Assembly: GCA_902776545.1 (NCBI GenBank) | Contig: CACYQO010000033.1 | Location: forward strand, 1-64,000 | Length of the DNA: 64,000 nucleotides | Direction: 5' to 3' | Source of the DNA: an uncultured Prevotellaceae bacterium | GTDB lineage: Bacteria > Bacteroidota > Bacteroidia > Bacteroidales > Bacteroidaceae | Shown: positions 1 to 7,571 of the stretch, one piece after another | How positions within the stretch are numbered: the stretch's first letter is position 1 | How the letters are laid out: each line of letters opens with the position of its first letter | Program-made: the position numbers and the translations under genes | The notes under the pieces: model-generated | Told to the model about the DNA's origin: nothing | The model's input: the letters and a program-made list of their open reading frames with translations, nothing else | Database searches by the model: none

Positions 1-1224
1 GTAGCGGAGAGGTTCATCGCCATCAGCAGAACGAAACCTTTCGGAGTGCTTGCTCAAGGCTCTGTGGTAACTTTCCGTTTGCAAACATAGTAACTTTTTC
101 GACTGCCTGATCATGTCGTCAAGCTCACTGTTAAACTGGAAGATATGCAGATACCACTCATTTCCGTCAACAATCTCCTTGGCATTCATCTCAGCCTCGC
201 GGATGGCTGCAGCAGATGTCTCTTGTGGCATGCATCGGAAGATACCCTTGGGCCTGGCAGTTTTGTTTTTATCGGCGCCGGATTTCATGTCTTTTTCCTC
301 GTTCCACGCGTTCAAAGCATCAATCTGAGTAGCATCTATCTTCTTCATGGGCTCCATCATGATGTTGTAAAGATCTACTGCTATATGCTTGCCAGAGCCG
401 CTTCTGCCAATAAGTTCCAAAATACAATTAAGGCGACAGACCCTACCTGGTTCTGACCAAAACTTATACCAGCATCTTGTCATGAGGGTCATAGCCAAGG
501 CACCTCCAACAAATAGTGCTGCCACATAGTATTTGGGTCGCAATCTATGGAATAGAAGTTTCATCAGAGAATAATGTGGACTCAGCTTTTTCAGTTCCTT
601 GCCAATCCGCTCCAGCATCTGAGTGATGTCATCCCTTTGAGCAGGGTCAAGACCGCCCATGGCCTTCTGATGGGCCTCCATCACAAGAGTCTTGTATTTC
701 CGCTTTGTTACTTTTTCGATGGCACGGCGCATGTCACGAGAAGGCTGAAGTTCATACAAGTTTTCAGACTCACGTTTTTGCTTCAATTTCATGGCTGACT
801 CAATGGCCTTGTCCAGTTCATCCATGTTTCTTTCAATAGTGACATCCTTTACCCATTTCAAAGAGAGTAGGAGGTTTTTAACCATTTGGCTGTCGTTGTC
901 AAGCAAGATGAGCAGGTCATTGGCCAGTCTCAGCATCCATGGGTGACGACTACCTTGAGGTGCCCCGTTGGGGAGCAAAGTGTTGATGAAATCTAAAACC
1001 GAATGACCAAAGACCTTTATGTCAGATGAGGGCAATACCGACTTGGCCAGTTCTGTTGCACTGTCAGATGTGGGTGTCGAGTAGCTTGGGATATCACTTG
1101 TTGTCTGTTCTGTGAAGTGATGGTTAGGATTGGTAGGGCCACAATGGCCCATACCTTTCCTGTATTCTGCACCAAATTTCAGATCAAACTCGTTTGAATT
1201 TGAACATGTCTCACAAAAAATCAT
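1..1224 (-). CDS. P-loop protein of a BT4734/VirE-type accessory operon (partial, runs off left edge)
   Basis: The reverse frame is open without a stop from ATG at 1224 to base 1 (408 codons), so the protein is truncated by the window edge. Visible: an N-terminal Cys/His-bearing stretch (about residues 4-35), a helical, charged middle part, a hydrophobic segment near residues 250-262, then a Walker A-like GRSGSGKH near residue 288 followed by a region rich in acidic and basic residues. It starts 12 bp after the BT4734-like gene and is probably co-transcribed with it. In Bacteroidales such a partner is commonly a DUF3987-like putative ATPase/primase-helicase; I infer that role from the P-loop and the neighbour and cannot confirm the family from the part present. 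Confidence 0.75.
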   Translation of the reverse strand, partial: MIFCETCSNSNEFDLKFGAEYRKGMGHCGPTNPNHHFTEQTTSDIPSYSTPTSDSATELAKSVLPSSDIKVFGHSVLDFINTLLPNGAPQGSRHPWMLRLANDLLILLDNDSQMVKNLLLSLKWVKDVTIERNMDELDKAIESAMKLKQKRESENLYELQPSRDMRRAIEKVTKRKYKTLVMEAHQKAMGGLDPAQRDDITQMLERIGKELKKLSPHYSLMKLLFHRLRPKYYVAALFVGGALAMTLMTRCWYKFWSEPGRVCRLNCILELIGRSGSGKHIAVDLYNIMMEPMKKIDATQIDALNAWNEEKDMKSGADKNKTARPKGIFRCMPQETSAAAIREAEMNAKEIVDGNEWYLHIFQFNSELDDMIRQSKKLLCLQTESYHRALSKHSERFRSADGDEPLRY

Positions 1225-1236
1225 AATCTATAATCT

Positions 1237-1989
1237 TTAAACATTAAACAAACGATCTTCATCAATAAAATAGATATCCTCCTGACGAGGAGCATAAGAG
1301 ATTCTGGAGGCATCGATGCAGCTGTCATCCACGACAGGTTTGCCCGTGGTTCCGATGACATCCAACAGCTTCAGCTCACGGGCCAGTTCAATTTGGTTGT
1401 CGGCAATGTTGCCAACATCCAGACGTGCTTCACAAACCAGCCGAAGGCCATGACCCGATGAGGTCTTATGACTCAGGCGCACCTGCCAGGGGAACCCTTG
1501 AACCTGTGTACGCTCATGGATCTCACGTGGATCAAAGGGCACATGGTCTGCATCAAACATAAACAGACCAGACAGATGAATACCCTCCAGACGACGCTTG
1601 CGCTTCATCAAAGGCTTGCCATCCTTGTCCAACACTGGGTTGCCGTCCTTGTCAGTCACAGGTACAGGATCAAACTCCGACGCAGCGAAGATGAAGCAGG
1701 GCAGGGACTCCTTGAGTGAGTTGGTCCACTGCACCAGCTTCTGCTCCAAAGTCAGTTGTGTAAAACGAGGGCTTTGGCTGTTCTTCGCACAGAACCTCAT
1801 GAAGGCATTGTCATTAACCCAAGGACTCAATGATAACCCCTCACAGATGGCCTTATCCACAGCCTGACGAGTACCAATCTTCCATGCCACTACAGAACTG
1901 TTGGCATAGCCTTTGAAAATGGAAACTGTACACGGCAAGCATTCACCGTTGTACTGATTCTCCTGATAAACGAATCTATTCATAAGCAA
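1237..1989 (-). CDS. BT4734-like / VirE N-terminal domain protein
   Basis: 250 residues. The sequence carries hallmarks of the BT4734-like N-terminal domain: an aspartate-rich FMFDADHVP strand near residue 143, a basic KTSSGHGLR segment near 175 and a C-terminal DDSCIDASRISYAPRQ stretch near 225, an arrangement resembling archaeo-eukaryotic primase-like folds. The family occurs in Bacteroidales accessory regions next to DUF3987 or P-loop proteins; replication or mobilisation roles are suspected but unproven. It overlaps nothing: 4 bp separate it from the upstream small gene and 12 bp from the downstream P-loop gene, so the three form one operon read leftwards. A short insertion of the form TDKDGNPVLDKDGKPL (near residues 112-127) looks like a small internal duplication. 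Confidence 0.8.
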   Translation of the reverse strand: MLMNRFVYQENQYNGECLPCTVSIFKGYANSSVVAWKIGTRQAVDKAICEGLSLSPWVNDNAFMRFCAKNSQSPRFTQLTLEQKLVQWTNSLKESLPCFIFAASEFDPVPVTDKDGNPVLDKDGKPLMKRKRRLEGIHLSGLFMFDADHVPFDPREIHERTQVQGFPWQVRLSHKTSSGHGLRLVCEARLDVGNIADNQIELARELKLLDVIGTTGKPVVDDSCIDASRISYAPRQEDIYFIDEDRLFNV

Positions 1990-1993
1990 ATTT

Positions 1994-2299
1994 TTAAAGG
2001 TTTTGAACTAACTGAATGTCTTTGATGTCAATGTGATTAACGTACTCTTCGTACTTCTTGGTTTTCCAGAATCGTAGCTTGACTAGCACAAGGTCGCCCT
2101 TGGTAAAACGATGCAGGGCATCTTCTCCATGTAGCGTTGCTGCCAAGCTTCCAAATGGAAATCCATCAGGGTTCCTCAATTCTAACACTGACCGAGGTTC
2201 TGGGCCATAGTCACACTCTCCATCATTAACATTGATGTACTTAACACTTTCTTGGTTTTCTACCTCCAAGAGTAGGTAATTGTTTTTACTTCCAAACAT
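1994..2299 (-). CDS. small hypothetical protein, possible OB-fold
   Basis: 101 residues, first gene of the leftward operon. I do not recognise it with certainty. The C-terminal half (FTKGDLVLVKLRFWKTKKYEEY followed by a short strand) has the alternating pattern of small Bacteroidetes OB-fold, single-strand-DNA-binding-like proteins such as DUF3127, where a similar GD-V-V-L turn precedes aromatic strands. There is no signal peptide or membrane segment, so a cytoplasmic location is likely. Its start at 2299 lies about 115 bp downstream of a good promoter box and a leader hairpin. A role in DNA handling beside the BT4734-like and P-loop genes is inference only. Confidence 0.55.
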   Translation of the reverse strand: MFGSKNNYLLLEVENQESVKYINVNDGECDYGPEPRSVLELRNPDGFPFGSLAATLHGEDALHRFTKGDLVLVKLRFWKTKKYEEYVNHIDIKDIQLVQNL

Positions 2300-2373
2300 A
2301 ATTTAAGGAATTAATAATTACAAAATATTGAATCTTATATGTGCCCTATTACCGTAGCCTTTTACAACTTCAG

Positions 2374-2418
2374 TAAAAAAGAGCGCCGTCGCAAAGACTT
2401 GGAATTGTCTTTTGACGG
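2374..2418 (-). terminator. 5'-leader intrinsic terminator / attenuator candidate
   Basis: On the minus strand a nested stem (CCGTC...GACGG enclosing AAGAC/GTCTT) is followed by CGCTC and six T residues. It begins almost at the predicted transcription start of the leftward operon, so the first about 40 nt of RNA would fold into a terminator. Confidence 0.6.
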
Positions 2419-2420
2419 TG

Positions 2421-2428
2421 CAAAGGTA
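2421..2428 (-). promoter_or_regulatory. TAnnTTTG promoter box of the leftward operon
   Basis: Minus-strand TACCTTTG, an exact Bacteroidetes -7 element; predicted start near 2415. No clear TTTG -33 element is visible at the usual 19-21 bp distance; the tandem 10-bp repeats lie just upstream. Confidence 0.6.
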
Positions 2429-2460
2429 AGAGTTAAAATTGTTAGGAGAAAATAAAATAA

Positions 2461-2522
2461 TTGGATTAAAAACAACATGCTATTTAATCCAATTTAATCC
2501 AATTTAATCCAATTTAATCCAA
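2461..2522. repeat. four tandem 10-bp repeats plus one inverted copy
   Basis: TTTAATCCAA occurs four times head to tail (2483-2522), with the inverse TTGGATTAAA at 2461-2470. The 10-bp period equals one helical turn, and the block lies directly upstream of the promoter box at 2421-2428 and downstream of the 327-residue gene. This is the arrangement of a multi-site operator or an iteron set. Confidence 0.8.
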
Positions 2523-2539
2523 TGGATTTTATGTAATTC

Positions 2540-3523
2540 TCATGGATTTAACGATAATCTCTGTCTAATTTCGCTTCGTATTCCTTCTAGAACCGCATCG
2601 TCAAATGGTTTTGCTTTGTCTGTGTACCTATTTATCCCATAGTGCTTGCTCTTCGCAGTCTCATATGATTTACTTGTTATACTAGGAAATCTATTACAAA
2701 TACTTTTTGTAGGCGGTTCATTAATCCACACTCCTGTTATAGCAATGATTACACTTGCAGCTTCCTTGCCATTTTTACCTCTGAGCATTTCTTCCAATAC
2801 GTCCATCAATTTTTTCGGAGCATTTGGCATAATGAAATCTTCGAAACATTTTGCCTTAGGTCTACCCACCGTGGTCTTATTGACCTTTATGGAATTGCCC
2901 TTTTCTTGTTTTCCACATAAATAGAGCGTTTCTGTCTCCTCGTCGTTTTCTACTTGTGGTATCTTTACTCTATCTATTTCGATAGCATCATTATTGTTTT
3001 GAAAGGATTTTTCTTTTGTGATGACATCGGAATTATTCGCGAAATCCTCATCGATATCATCATGGTTGTCAATCCGCTGTTGCTTTTCTGAAGATGGTGT
3101 GAGATTCTCCATCAACTGTTTTCGTAGTTTTTTTTGTTCCCATATTGGCCATAACTTTTTAACGACATTCACCTTACAATAGTACAGAAATCCAGACATG
3201 GATTTAGGCGATACTGTAGGATCTGGGCCAAACCCTATACAAATCGGCACATGTGAATAGTCGTTTCTGTTTGGAAACTTTAAAACTTTTCGACCATTCT
3301 CTAATGTGTGAAAACAACGCGGATCATCTTGAGATTCAAGAACATTCCATTCTGCCAAAATTAGGGCTGAAACACTATTAATTAGTTCTTCTTCATCCAA
3401 ACTGAGGACTATGTCATGAATCCTTTGGATGTCAAAGTTGTCAGTCTCATCTGCCCAGTTCATGTCAACAATGATTTTAGGGCTGCTCTTTATTAGCTTA
3501 CAAAGCTCGTCTATATTTCTCAT
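2540..3523 (-). CDS. hypothetical protein with low-complexity middle
   Basis: 327 residues; not recognised. An N-terminal part (residues 1-135) rich in acidic residues and ending in an aromatic SGFLYYCKVNVVKKLWPIW segment is joined by an Asn/Asp/Glu-rich linker (about 140-205) to a C-terminal domain of about 100 residues that contains GRPKAKCFEDF, GKNGKEAASVIIAIT and ITSKSYETAKSKHYG. The two-part layout with a basic C-terminal part suggests DNA or RNA contact, but no catalytic motif is seen. No signal peptide. It reads in the same direction as the BT4734-like operon but is separated by the repeat block and promoter, so it may be transcribed on its own. Its A+T content is visibly higher than that of the housekeeping genes to the right, in keeping with acquired DNA. 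Confidence 0.7.
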   Translation of the reverse strand: MRNIDELCKLIKSSPKIIVDMNWADETDNFDIQRIHDIVLSLDEEELINSVSALILAEWNVLESQDDPRCFHTLENGRKVLKFPNRNDYSHVPICIGFGPDPTVSPKSMSGFLYYCKVNVVKKLWPIWEQKKLRKQLMENLTPSSEKQQRIDNHDDIDEDFANNSDVITKEKSFQNNNDAIEIDRVKIPQVENDEETETLYLCGKQEKGNSIKVNKTTVGRPKAKCFEDFIMPNAPKKLMDVLEEMLRGKNGKEAASVIIAITGVWINEPPTKSICNRFPSITSKSYETAKSKHYGINRYTDKAKPFDDAVLEGIRSEIRQRLSLNP

Positions 3524-3956
3524 AGGGAATTTAAATATATTGATTTATGAGCGCAAAAGTATAAGAAATCCACATAACTTCCAAAGAAATTCGGGAATAA
3601 TACATTTTTTTATAATTCTTTACGTCAAACAGGTGAGATCTATATGTATCTTATTTCGTCATGACTTTTACAGCCATACCCTCAACTTACCGATTAGTAC
3701 AAGCTGTCAAAAGTGTGCAAAATTGCAAATTGCATTTCTTTTTTAGGATGGCCGGACGAAGGAGGAATGAGAAGAAAGATGACAATAATGATTATAACTT
3801 ATTGATTATTAATAGATTATACTATATTATTTAATTATGTCTTTTATCTTCCTCTATCTCTCACCCTCTGAAAATTGAAAGCAATTTGAACATTTGCAAT
3901 TTTTGCCTGATTTCGCCAGTCCAAGCCTATTCCGATAACCTGCCATTATTGAGCAA
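3524..3956. other. AT-rich intergenic stretch, no gene seen
   Basis: About 430 bp, strongly A+T-rich, upstream of the 327-residue gene. I see only short unsupported frames and no tRNA or clear repeat. Confidence 0.6.
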
Positions 3957-3990
3957 AAACCCATCCTTATTGGTCGATAAGGGTGGGTTA
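3957..3990 (-). terminator. rho-independent terminator of the DUF4248 gene
   Basis: A 13-bp stem with one G-U pair (AACCCATCCTTAT / ATAAGGGTGGGTT) and a 6-nt loop; on the minus strand it is followed by a run of T. It lies 35 bp past the DUF4248 stop codon. Confidence 0.85.
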
Positions 3991-4024
3991 TCAGTGGGAT
4001 ATGCCGTAGGGTGAAAAACCATAA

Positions 4025-4225
4025 CTACGGACGGCCAAGGTAATCAAAGATGATGGCTACCTCGGAAGGCATGAATGAGCGGTGGCCAGTCTGAAGCAAT
4101 TCGTTCAACTGGGGATAATCTGACATATATAAGCGCAACTTTGCCCATGCTGCGCGTGGACAGATGGCCGGAAAATAGAGCTGGGCAAGCTCTGTGCGAC
4201 CGTATGTTTTGATTGCTGTTTCCAT
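4025..4225 (-). CDS. DUF4248 family protein
   Basis: 66 residues. The pattern ETAIKTYGRTELAQLYFP near the N-terminus, then a helix with KLRLYM, and a C-terminal MPSEVAIIFDYLGRP is that of DUF4248, a small Bacteroidales family of unknown function resembling a short helix-turn-helix. DUF4248 genes are typically found beside an HU-like DNA-binding gene, exactly as here, where the HU-like gene is divergent 200 bp away. A TAATTTTG promoter box sits only 5 bp before the ATG, so the mRNA would have little or no leader. It has its own strong terminator. A gene-regulatory role is inferred from size and context only. Confidence 0.85.
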   Translation of the reverse strand: METAIKTYGRTELAQLYFPAICPRAAWAKLRLYMSDYPQLNELLQTGHRSFMPSEVAIIFDYLGRP

Positions 4226-4229
4226 GATG

Positions 4230-4237
4230 CAAAATTA
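4230..4237 (-). promoter_or_regulatory. promoter box of the DUF4248 gene
   Basis: Minus-strand TAATTTTG ends 5 bp before the ATG at 4225, which predicts a nearly leaderless transcript. Confidence 0.6.
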
Positions 4238-4363
4238 CTAAAAAAATACGAGAACACCAAGGCTTTTAGCCGTTATTTCATGCCTAATGCATCATAACGC
4301 ATATCAAGTGCTTTTAACGCACTCAAGCAGGTCGAAAATGTTGCATAATCCGCTGAAAATGAG

Positions 4364-4371
4364 TAACTTTG
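4364..4371 (+). promoter_or_regulatory. promoter box of the HU-like gene
   Basis: TAACTTTG with a GTTG at 4340-4343 about 20 bp upstream, in the -33 position. The leader to the ATG at 4431 would be about 50 nt. Confidence 0.6.
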
Positions 4372-4430
4372 TACCAGCAAAAGAGCTTTTATTTATCAAT
4401 TTTGTTAAACCCTTTAAAAACTGTAAGAAA

Positions 4431-5246
4431 ATGTTAGAACTGTATCTTTCAAAAGTGACCGAGACTTCAGAATCGGAACAGGCGGGCAAACTGTATGCCC
4501 GTGTCAGTTACAAACAAGTTTTAGACGTGAAGGCTATGGCGAAACACATGGCTGAGCACAACACGATGTTTTCAGAGGGATCCATCACCGGTATCCTGAT
4601 TGACTTCGTGAAGTGCGTGCGTGAGCAGGTTCTTAATGGCAACACGGTGAAGATTGAGAATCTCGCTATCTTCAAGGCTACGGTGGAAGCCAATGCCTTA
4701 GAGACGCTCTACGATGCTGATGCCGACAAGGTGGCCACCGCATCACTTGGAACACTGGCCGAGGGTGCCAAGACGGGCGCTGCCGTCAAGGCGGTCAAAT
4801 TGCTGGCTCAGAGCACGGGCGAATTCACTCGCGAAGAGCTGAAGAAGGACGTGAAACTGGCCTGGACTGACAAAGCCAAGGCTGAGATTGCGGCAGCAAA
4901 GGGTGGCAGTCAGGAGTCAGGAGACAGTAGTCAGCAGTCGGGAGGTGGCGGCAGCCAGAACAGCGGCGAAAGTCAGACTGTGATGGCTCCCCAGATCACT
5001 GGTACGACGCCGTTTGCCGAGAGCACGCAGGTGAGTATCCAGGCTGAGCAGGGTGCGGAGATCCGTTACACCACAGATGGAAGCACACCCACGGCTGAGA
5101 GCACGCTCTACAGCGAGCCCATCACCCTGAGCGACACGGCTACTGTGAAGGCCATCGCCATCATGGACGGTCAGAGCAGCGAGGTAGCTTCTGTGACCTT
5201 CACCAAGAGTGATGACGACGATGAGCGTCCGGGAGCAGGTGGGTAA
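4431..5246 (+). CDS. HU-like DNA-binding protein with chitobiase-C-terminal-like tail
   Basis: 271 residues. Residues 1-125 match the Bacteroidales HU-like family (short N-terminal strand MLELYLSKVTE, then the HU helices and a beta arm region). A Ser/Gly/Gln-rich linker (about 158-185) leads to a C-terminal beta domain (about 187-262) with the RYTTDGSTPT...SEPITL...VKAIA pattern of FN3-associated / CHB_HEX_C_1 domains, usually found on extracellular enzymes. The frame extends upstream to 4287, but the promoter box at 4364 and the A-rich AAGAAA before ATG 4431 favour this start. The linker is partly encoded by GGAGTCA-like words (4906-4975) akin to the array in murB. The tail ends DDDDERPGAGG. 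The DNA-binding role is from family knowledge; the function of the tail is unknown. Confidence 0.85.
   Translation: MLELYLSKVTETSESEQAGKLYARVSYKQVLDVKAMAKHMAEHNTMFSEGSITGILIDFVKCVREQVLNGNTVKIENLAIFKATVEANALETLYDADADKVATASLGTLAEGAKTGAAVKAVKLLAQSTGEFTREELKKDVKLAWTDKAKAEIAAAKGGSQESGDSSQQSGGGGSQNSGESQTVMAPQITGTTPFAESTQVSIQAEQGAEIRYTTDGSTPTAESTLYSEPITLSDTATVKAIAIMDGQSSEVASVTFTKSDDDDERPGAGG
4906..4975 (+). repeat. degenerate GGAGTCA-type words inside the HU-like linker
   Basis: Words such as AGTCAGG, GGAGACA and AGTCAGC recur and encode the Ser/Gln/Gly-rich linker. Less regular than the arrays in murB and exbD. Confidence 0.5.
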
Positions 5247-5252
5247 TCTCTT

Positions 5253-5383
5253 CCCCTCCTAAGTTAGGAGGGGCAAGGGGTGGTCTGAACAGCCTTAGAC
5301 AATGCGCTTCTTCAGACCCCCTCTAACTCCCCCTAACTTAGGGGGAGAAACACAGAGCCCTTCTAACTCCCCTAAGGGGGAGA
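5253..5383. repeat. three REP-like palindromes of the CCCCTAA/TTAGGGG type
   Basis: Perfect palindromes CCCCTCCTAA-G-TTAGGAGGGG (5253-5273) and CTCCCCCTAA-C-TTAGGGGGAG (5327-5347) and a shorter CTCCCCTAAGGGGGAG (5368-5381), spaced by similar CTAACTCC flanks. They resemble dispersed palindromic repeats in intergenic DNA and could also slow transcription beyond the HU-like gene. Confidence 0.8.
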
Positions 5384-5389
5384 AACAAG

Positions 5390-5423
5390 CGGGGAGAGAA
5401 TCAATGATAGATTTCTCTCCCCG
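5390..5423. terminator. bidirectional terminator between the HU-like gene and pheS
   Basis: An 11-bp perfect stem (CGGGGAGAGAA / TTCTCTCCCCG) with a 12-nt loop, followed on the plus strand by a T/A-rich run. It lies between convergent genes. Confidence 0.75.
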
Positions 5424-5452
5424 TTATTATAATATAACAATGTGTACAGAGT

Positions 5453-6514
5453 TTATCCGGCGGCCTCAAATTCTTCAAGGAAGCGGGTATCGTTCTCTGA
5501 GAACATACGGAGGTCTGAGACGCGGTACTTCAGATTGGTGATGCGTTCCACACCCATGCCGAAGGCATAGCCGCTGTACTCCTTGGAATCGATGCCACAA
5601 AGCTCCAGCACGTTGGGATCCACCATACCACAGCCGAGGATCTCCACCCAACCGGTGTGCTTGCAGAAGCCACAACCCTCACCGCCACAGATGAAGCAGG
5701 AGATGTCCATCTCTGCCGAGGGCTCCGTGAAGGGGAAGTAGGAGGGACGCAGGCGGATGTTGGTGTCTGGACCAAACATCTCACGGGCAAACGACAGCAG
5801 CACCTGCTTGAGGTCTGTGAAGGAGACGTTCTTGTCGATATACAGACCTTCTACCTGATGGAAGAAGCAGTGGGCACGGGCTGTGATGGCCTCATTGCGA
5901 TAGACACGGCCTGGGCAGATGACACGGATGGGACTGGTGAGCTTGCCGTCCTCAGTGTGCATCTGTTCCATGACGCGGGCCTGGACAGAAGAGGTGTGTG
6001 AGCGCAGCAGGATGTTCTTGGTGACATCGTTGGGATGCTGGGAGACGAAGAAAGTGTCCTGCATATCACGGGCAGGATGATCTGCTGCGAAATTCATCTT
6101 GGTAAAGACATGGAGGTCGTCCTCGACTTCAGGTCCATCCGCTAAAACAAAGCCCATGCGAGAGAAGATGTCGATGATCTCATTGGTGACGATGGTCAGG
6201 GGATGACGTGTGCCTAACTTGATGGGGTAGGGAGTGCGCGTCAGGTCGATGGCCTCATCAGAAGACTCCTGCGACTGGCACTCCTCACGCAGCTGATTGA
6301 TGCGCTCTGTAGCCAACGTCTTCAGTTCGTTAATCTTCATGCCGACGGTCTTCTTCTGGTCGGCAGCCACCTCACGGAAGTCATTCATCAGGGCCGTAAT
6401 CTCACCTTTCTTACTGAGATATTTCAAGCGCAGCTGCTCCACTTCATCAGCGTTTTTCGCACTCAGTTCCTGCACCTCTTTGAGCAGGTCGTCTATCTTG
6501 TCTATGATACTCAT
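5453..6514 (-). CDS. pheS: phenylalanyl-tRNA synthetase alpha subunit
   Basis: 353 residues, the usual length. It charges tRNA-Phe as an alpha2-beta2 enzyme with PheT, which is not in this window. The N-terminal coiled-coil tRNA-binding arm (residues 1-95) is followed by the class II core with HPARDMQDTFF, RSHTSSVQARVM, motif 2 GRVYRNEAITARAHCFFHQVEG and the C-terminal GMGVERITNLKY motif 3. I place the start at the MSIIDKIDDLL methionine (6514), because the frame upstream to 6544 overlaps the TACCTTTG promoter box. It is monocistronic and convergent with the HU-like gene. No oddities. Confidence 0.97.
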   Translation of the reverse strand: MSIIDKIDDLLKEVQELSAKNADEVEQLRLKYLSKKGEITALMNDFREVAADQKKTVGMKINELKTLATERINQLREECQSQESSDEAIDLTRTPYPIKLGTRHPLTIVTNEIIDIFSRMGFVLADGPEVEDDLHVFTKMNFAADHPARDMQDTFFVSQHPNDVTKNILLRSHTSSVQARVMEQMHTEDGKLTSPIRVICPGRVYRNEAITARAHCFFHQVEGLYIDKNVSFTDLKQVLLSFAREMFGPDTNIRLRPSYFPFTEPSAEMDISCFICGGEGCGFCKHTGWVEILGCGMVDPNVLELCGIDSKEYSGYAFGMGVERITNLKYRVSDLRMFSENDTRFLEEFEAAG

Positions 6515-6541
6515 AATTACGATTTTTATCAAATTTGCGTG

Positions 6542-6549
6542 CAAAGGTA
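6542..6549 (-). promoter_or_regulatory. pheS promoter box
   Basis: Minus-strand TACCTTTG 28 bp before the chosen pheS start. Confidence 0.65.
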
Positions 6550-6558
6550 CAACAAAAA

Positions 6559-6598
6559 GTGAAAAGTGAAGAGTGAAAAGTGAAAAATTTGCTGCCGC
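6559..6598 (-). repeat. GTGAAAA-type 7-bp array with GCGGCAGCAAATTT core (subtype II)
   Basis: Read on the minus strand, a GCGGCAGCAAATTT core is followed by five TTTTCAC-like words. Nearly the same run occurs at 30594-30632 and 51104-51156. Confidence 0.8.
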
Positions 6599-6645
6599 TT
6601 AATAAAAAATAGGTGTAATGATGTGCATATTTATAAAATTTGTAG

Positions 6646-6653
6646 TAATTTTG
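6646..6653 (+). promoter_or_regulatory. promoter box of the DUF4348-like lipoprotein gene
   Basis: TAATTTTG, with a 7-bp array (6683-6718) between it and the start codon. Confidence 0.55.
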
Positions 6654-6682
6654 CAGAAAAATATGAGAGAATCGGGATCGAT

Positions 6683-6718
6683 GTGAAAAGTTAGAAGTGA
6701 AAAGTGAGAAGTGAGAAG
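6683..6718 (+). repeat. GTGAAAA/GTGAGAA 7-bp array in a leader
   Basis: Words GTGAAAA, GAAGTGA and GAGAAGT run right up to the ATG at 6719, so the ribosome-binding region of the lipoprotein gene is made of repeat. Confidence 0.75.
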
Positions 6719-7561
6719 ATGAGAAAGTATCTTTGGCCGATGCTGTTATGCCTGCTGCTGACGTTCTCCTGTACGGGAAAGAAGGCAGGCGTGGAGATGG
6801 ATGTTCCGGCAGACTCTGTGGCAGACTCGTCGCAGGTGGTGATAGAAGACACGCTGGAGCAGCTGATCACTGAGACACCGATGCCCAGGGCGGCTGATGC
6901 ATATTTCGATGACTTTATTTTCAATTTCACAGCCAACAAACGGTTGCAGTTTGAGCGCATTGTCTTCCCCCTGCGGGTGACTGAGACTGACGGCAAGACA
7001 CAGATGAAGGAGAAGTCGCAGTGGAAGATGGAGCACCTGTTTATGCGTCAGGGCTACTACACACTGCTCTTTGACGACGATGCCCAGATGTCGCACATAA
7101 AGGACACTGCCGTGAATGAGGCCATCGTGGAGAAGATCATGCTGAGGAAGAATCAGGTGAAGAACTACTTCTTCCATCGTGTGCGTGGTGCCTGGATGAT
7201 GTATGAGGTGCGGACCACACCTGTGGAGGAGAATGCCAACGCCTCGTTCCTCTCATTCTACAAGCGTTTCACCACAGACAGCGTATTCCAGGTGCAGAGC
7301 ATCAATGAGACGGTGGAGTTTGTGGGGCCTGATCCTGATGATGACTTCAACGTGATGGAGGGTGTGATCACCCCAGACACATGGGAGGCCTTCGCTCCGC
7401 AGCTGCCTGAAAAAGTGCTCTATAACATCGTCTATGGCAAGCCTGAGACGGAGGGCAACAAGAAGATCTTCCTGATGCGTGGTGTGTCAAACGGTCTGGA
7501 GGTGGAACTGCGATTCAAGAAGGTCGGCGGCAAATGGCTGCTGATGAAAATGACAACGTAG
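6719..7561 (+). CDS. lipoprotein, DUF4348-like
   Basis: 280 residues. The N-terminus (MRKYLWPMLLCLLLTFSC) is a lipoprotein signal peptide with lipobox LTFSC, so the protein is lipid-anchored after Cys 18. The mature part contains the block FDDFIFNFTANKRLQFERIV (about residue 62), which I associate with DUF4348, a Bacteroidales lipoprotein family of unknown function; this family call is from memory. The second half is beta-rich and acidic. I prefer ATG 6719 over 6704 because the earlier start lies within the repeat array and would add MRSEK ahead of a good signal peptide. murB follows after 10 bp. Function unknown. Confidence 0.75.
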   Translation: MRKYLWPMLLCLLLTFSCTGKKAGVEMDVPADSVADSSQVVIEDTLEQLITETPMPRAADAYFDDFIFNFTANKRLQFERIVFPLRVTETDGKTQMKEKSQWKMEHLFMRQGYYTLLFDDDAQMSHIKDTAVNEAIVEKIMLRKNQVKNYFFHRVRGAWMMYEVRTTPVEENANASFLSFYKRFTTDSVFQVQSINETVEFVGPDPDDDFNVMEGVITPDTWEAFAPQLPEKVLYNIVYGKPETEGNKKIFLMRGVSNGLEVELRFKKVGGKWLLMKMTT

Positions 7562-7571
7562 AAGTTCAAAG

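Noticed and set aside
1237..5246. Complete integrated element with ends
   Set aside because: No integrase, att repeats or tRNA junction found in this part; the left side is cut by the window edge.
5302..5541. Pro/Asn-rich forward frame after the HU-like gene
   Set aside because: It is a translation of the palindromic repeats and runs into pheS on the other strand.
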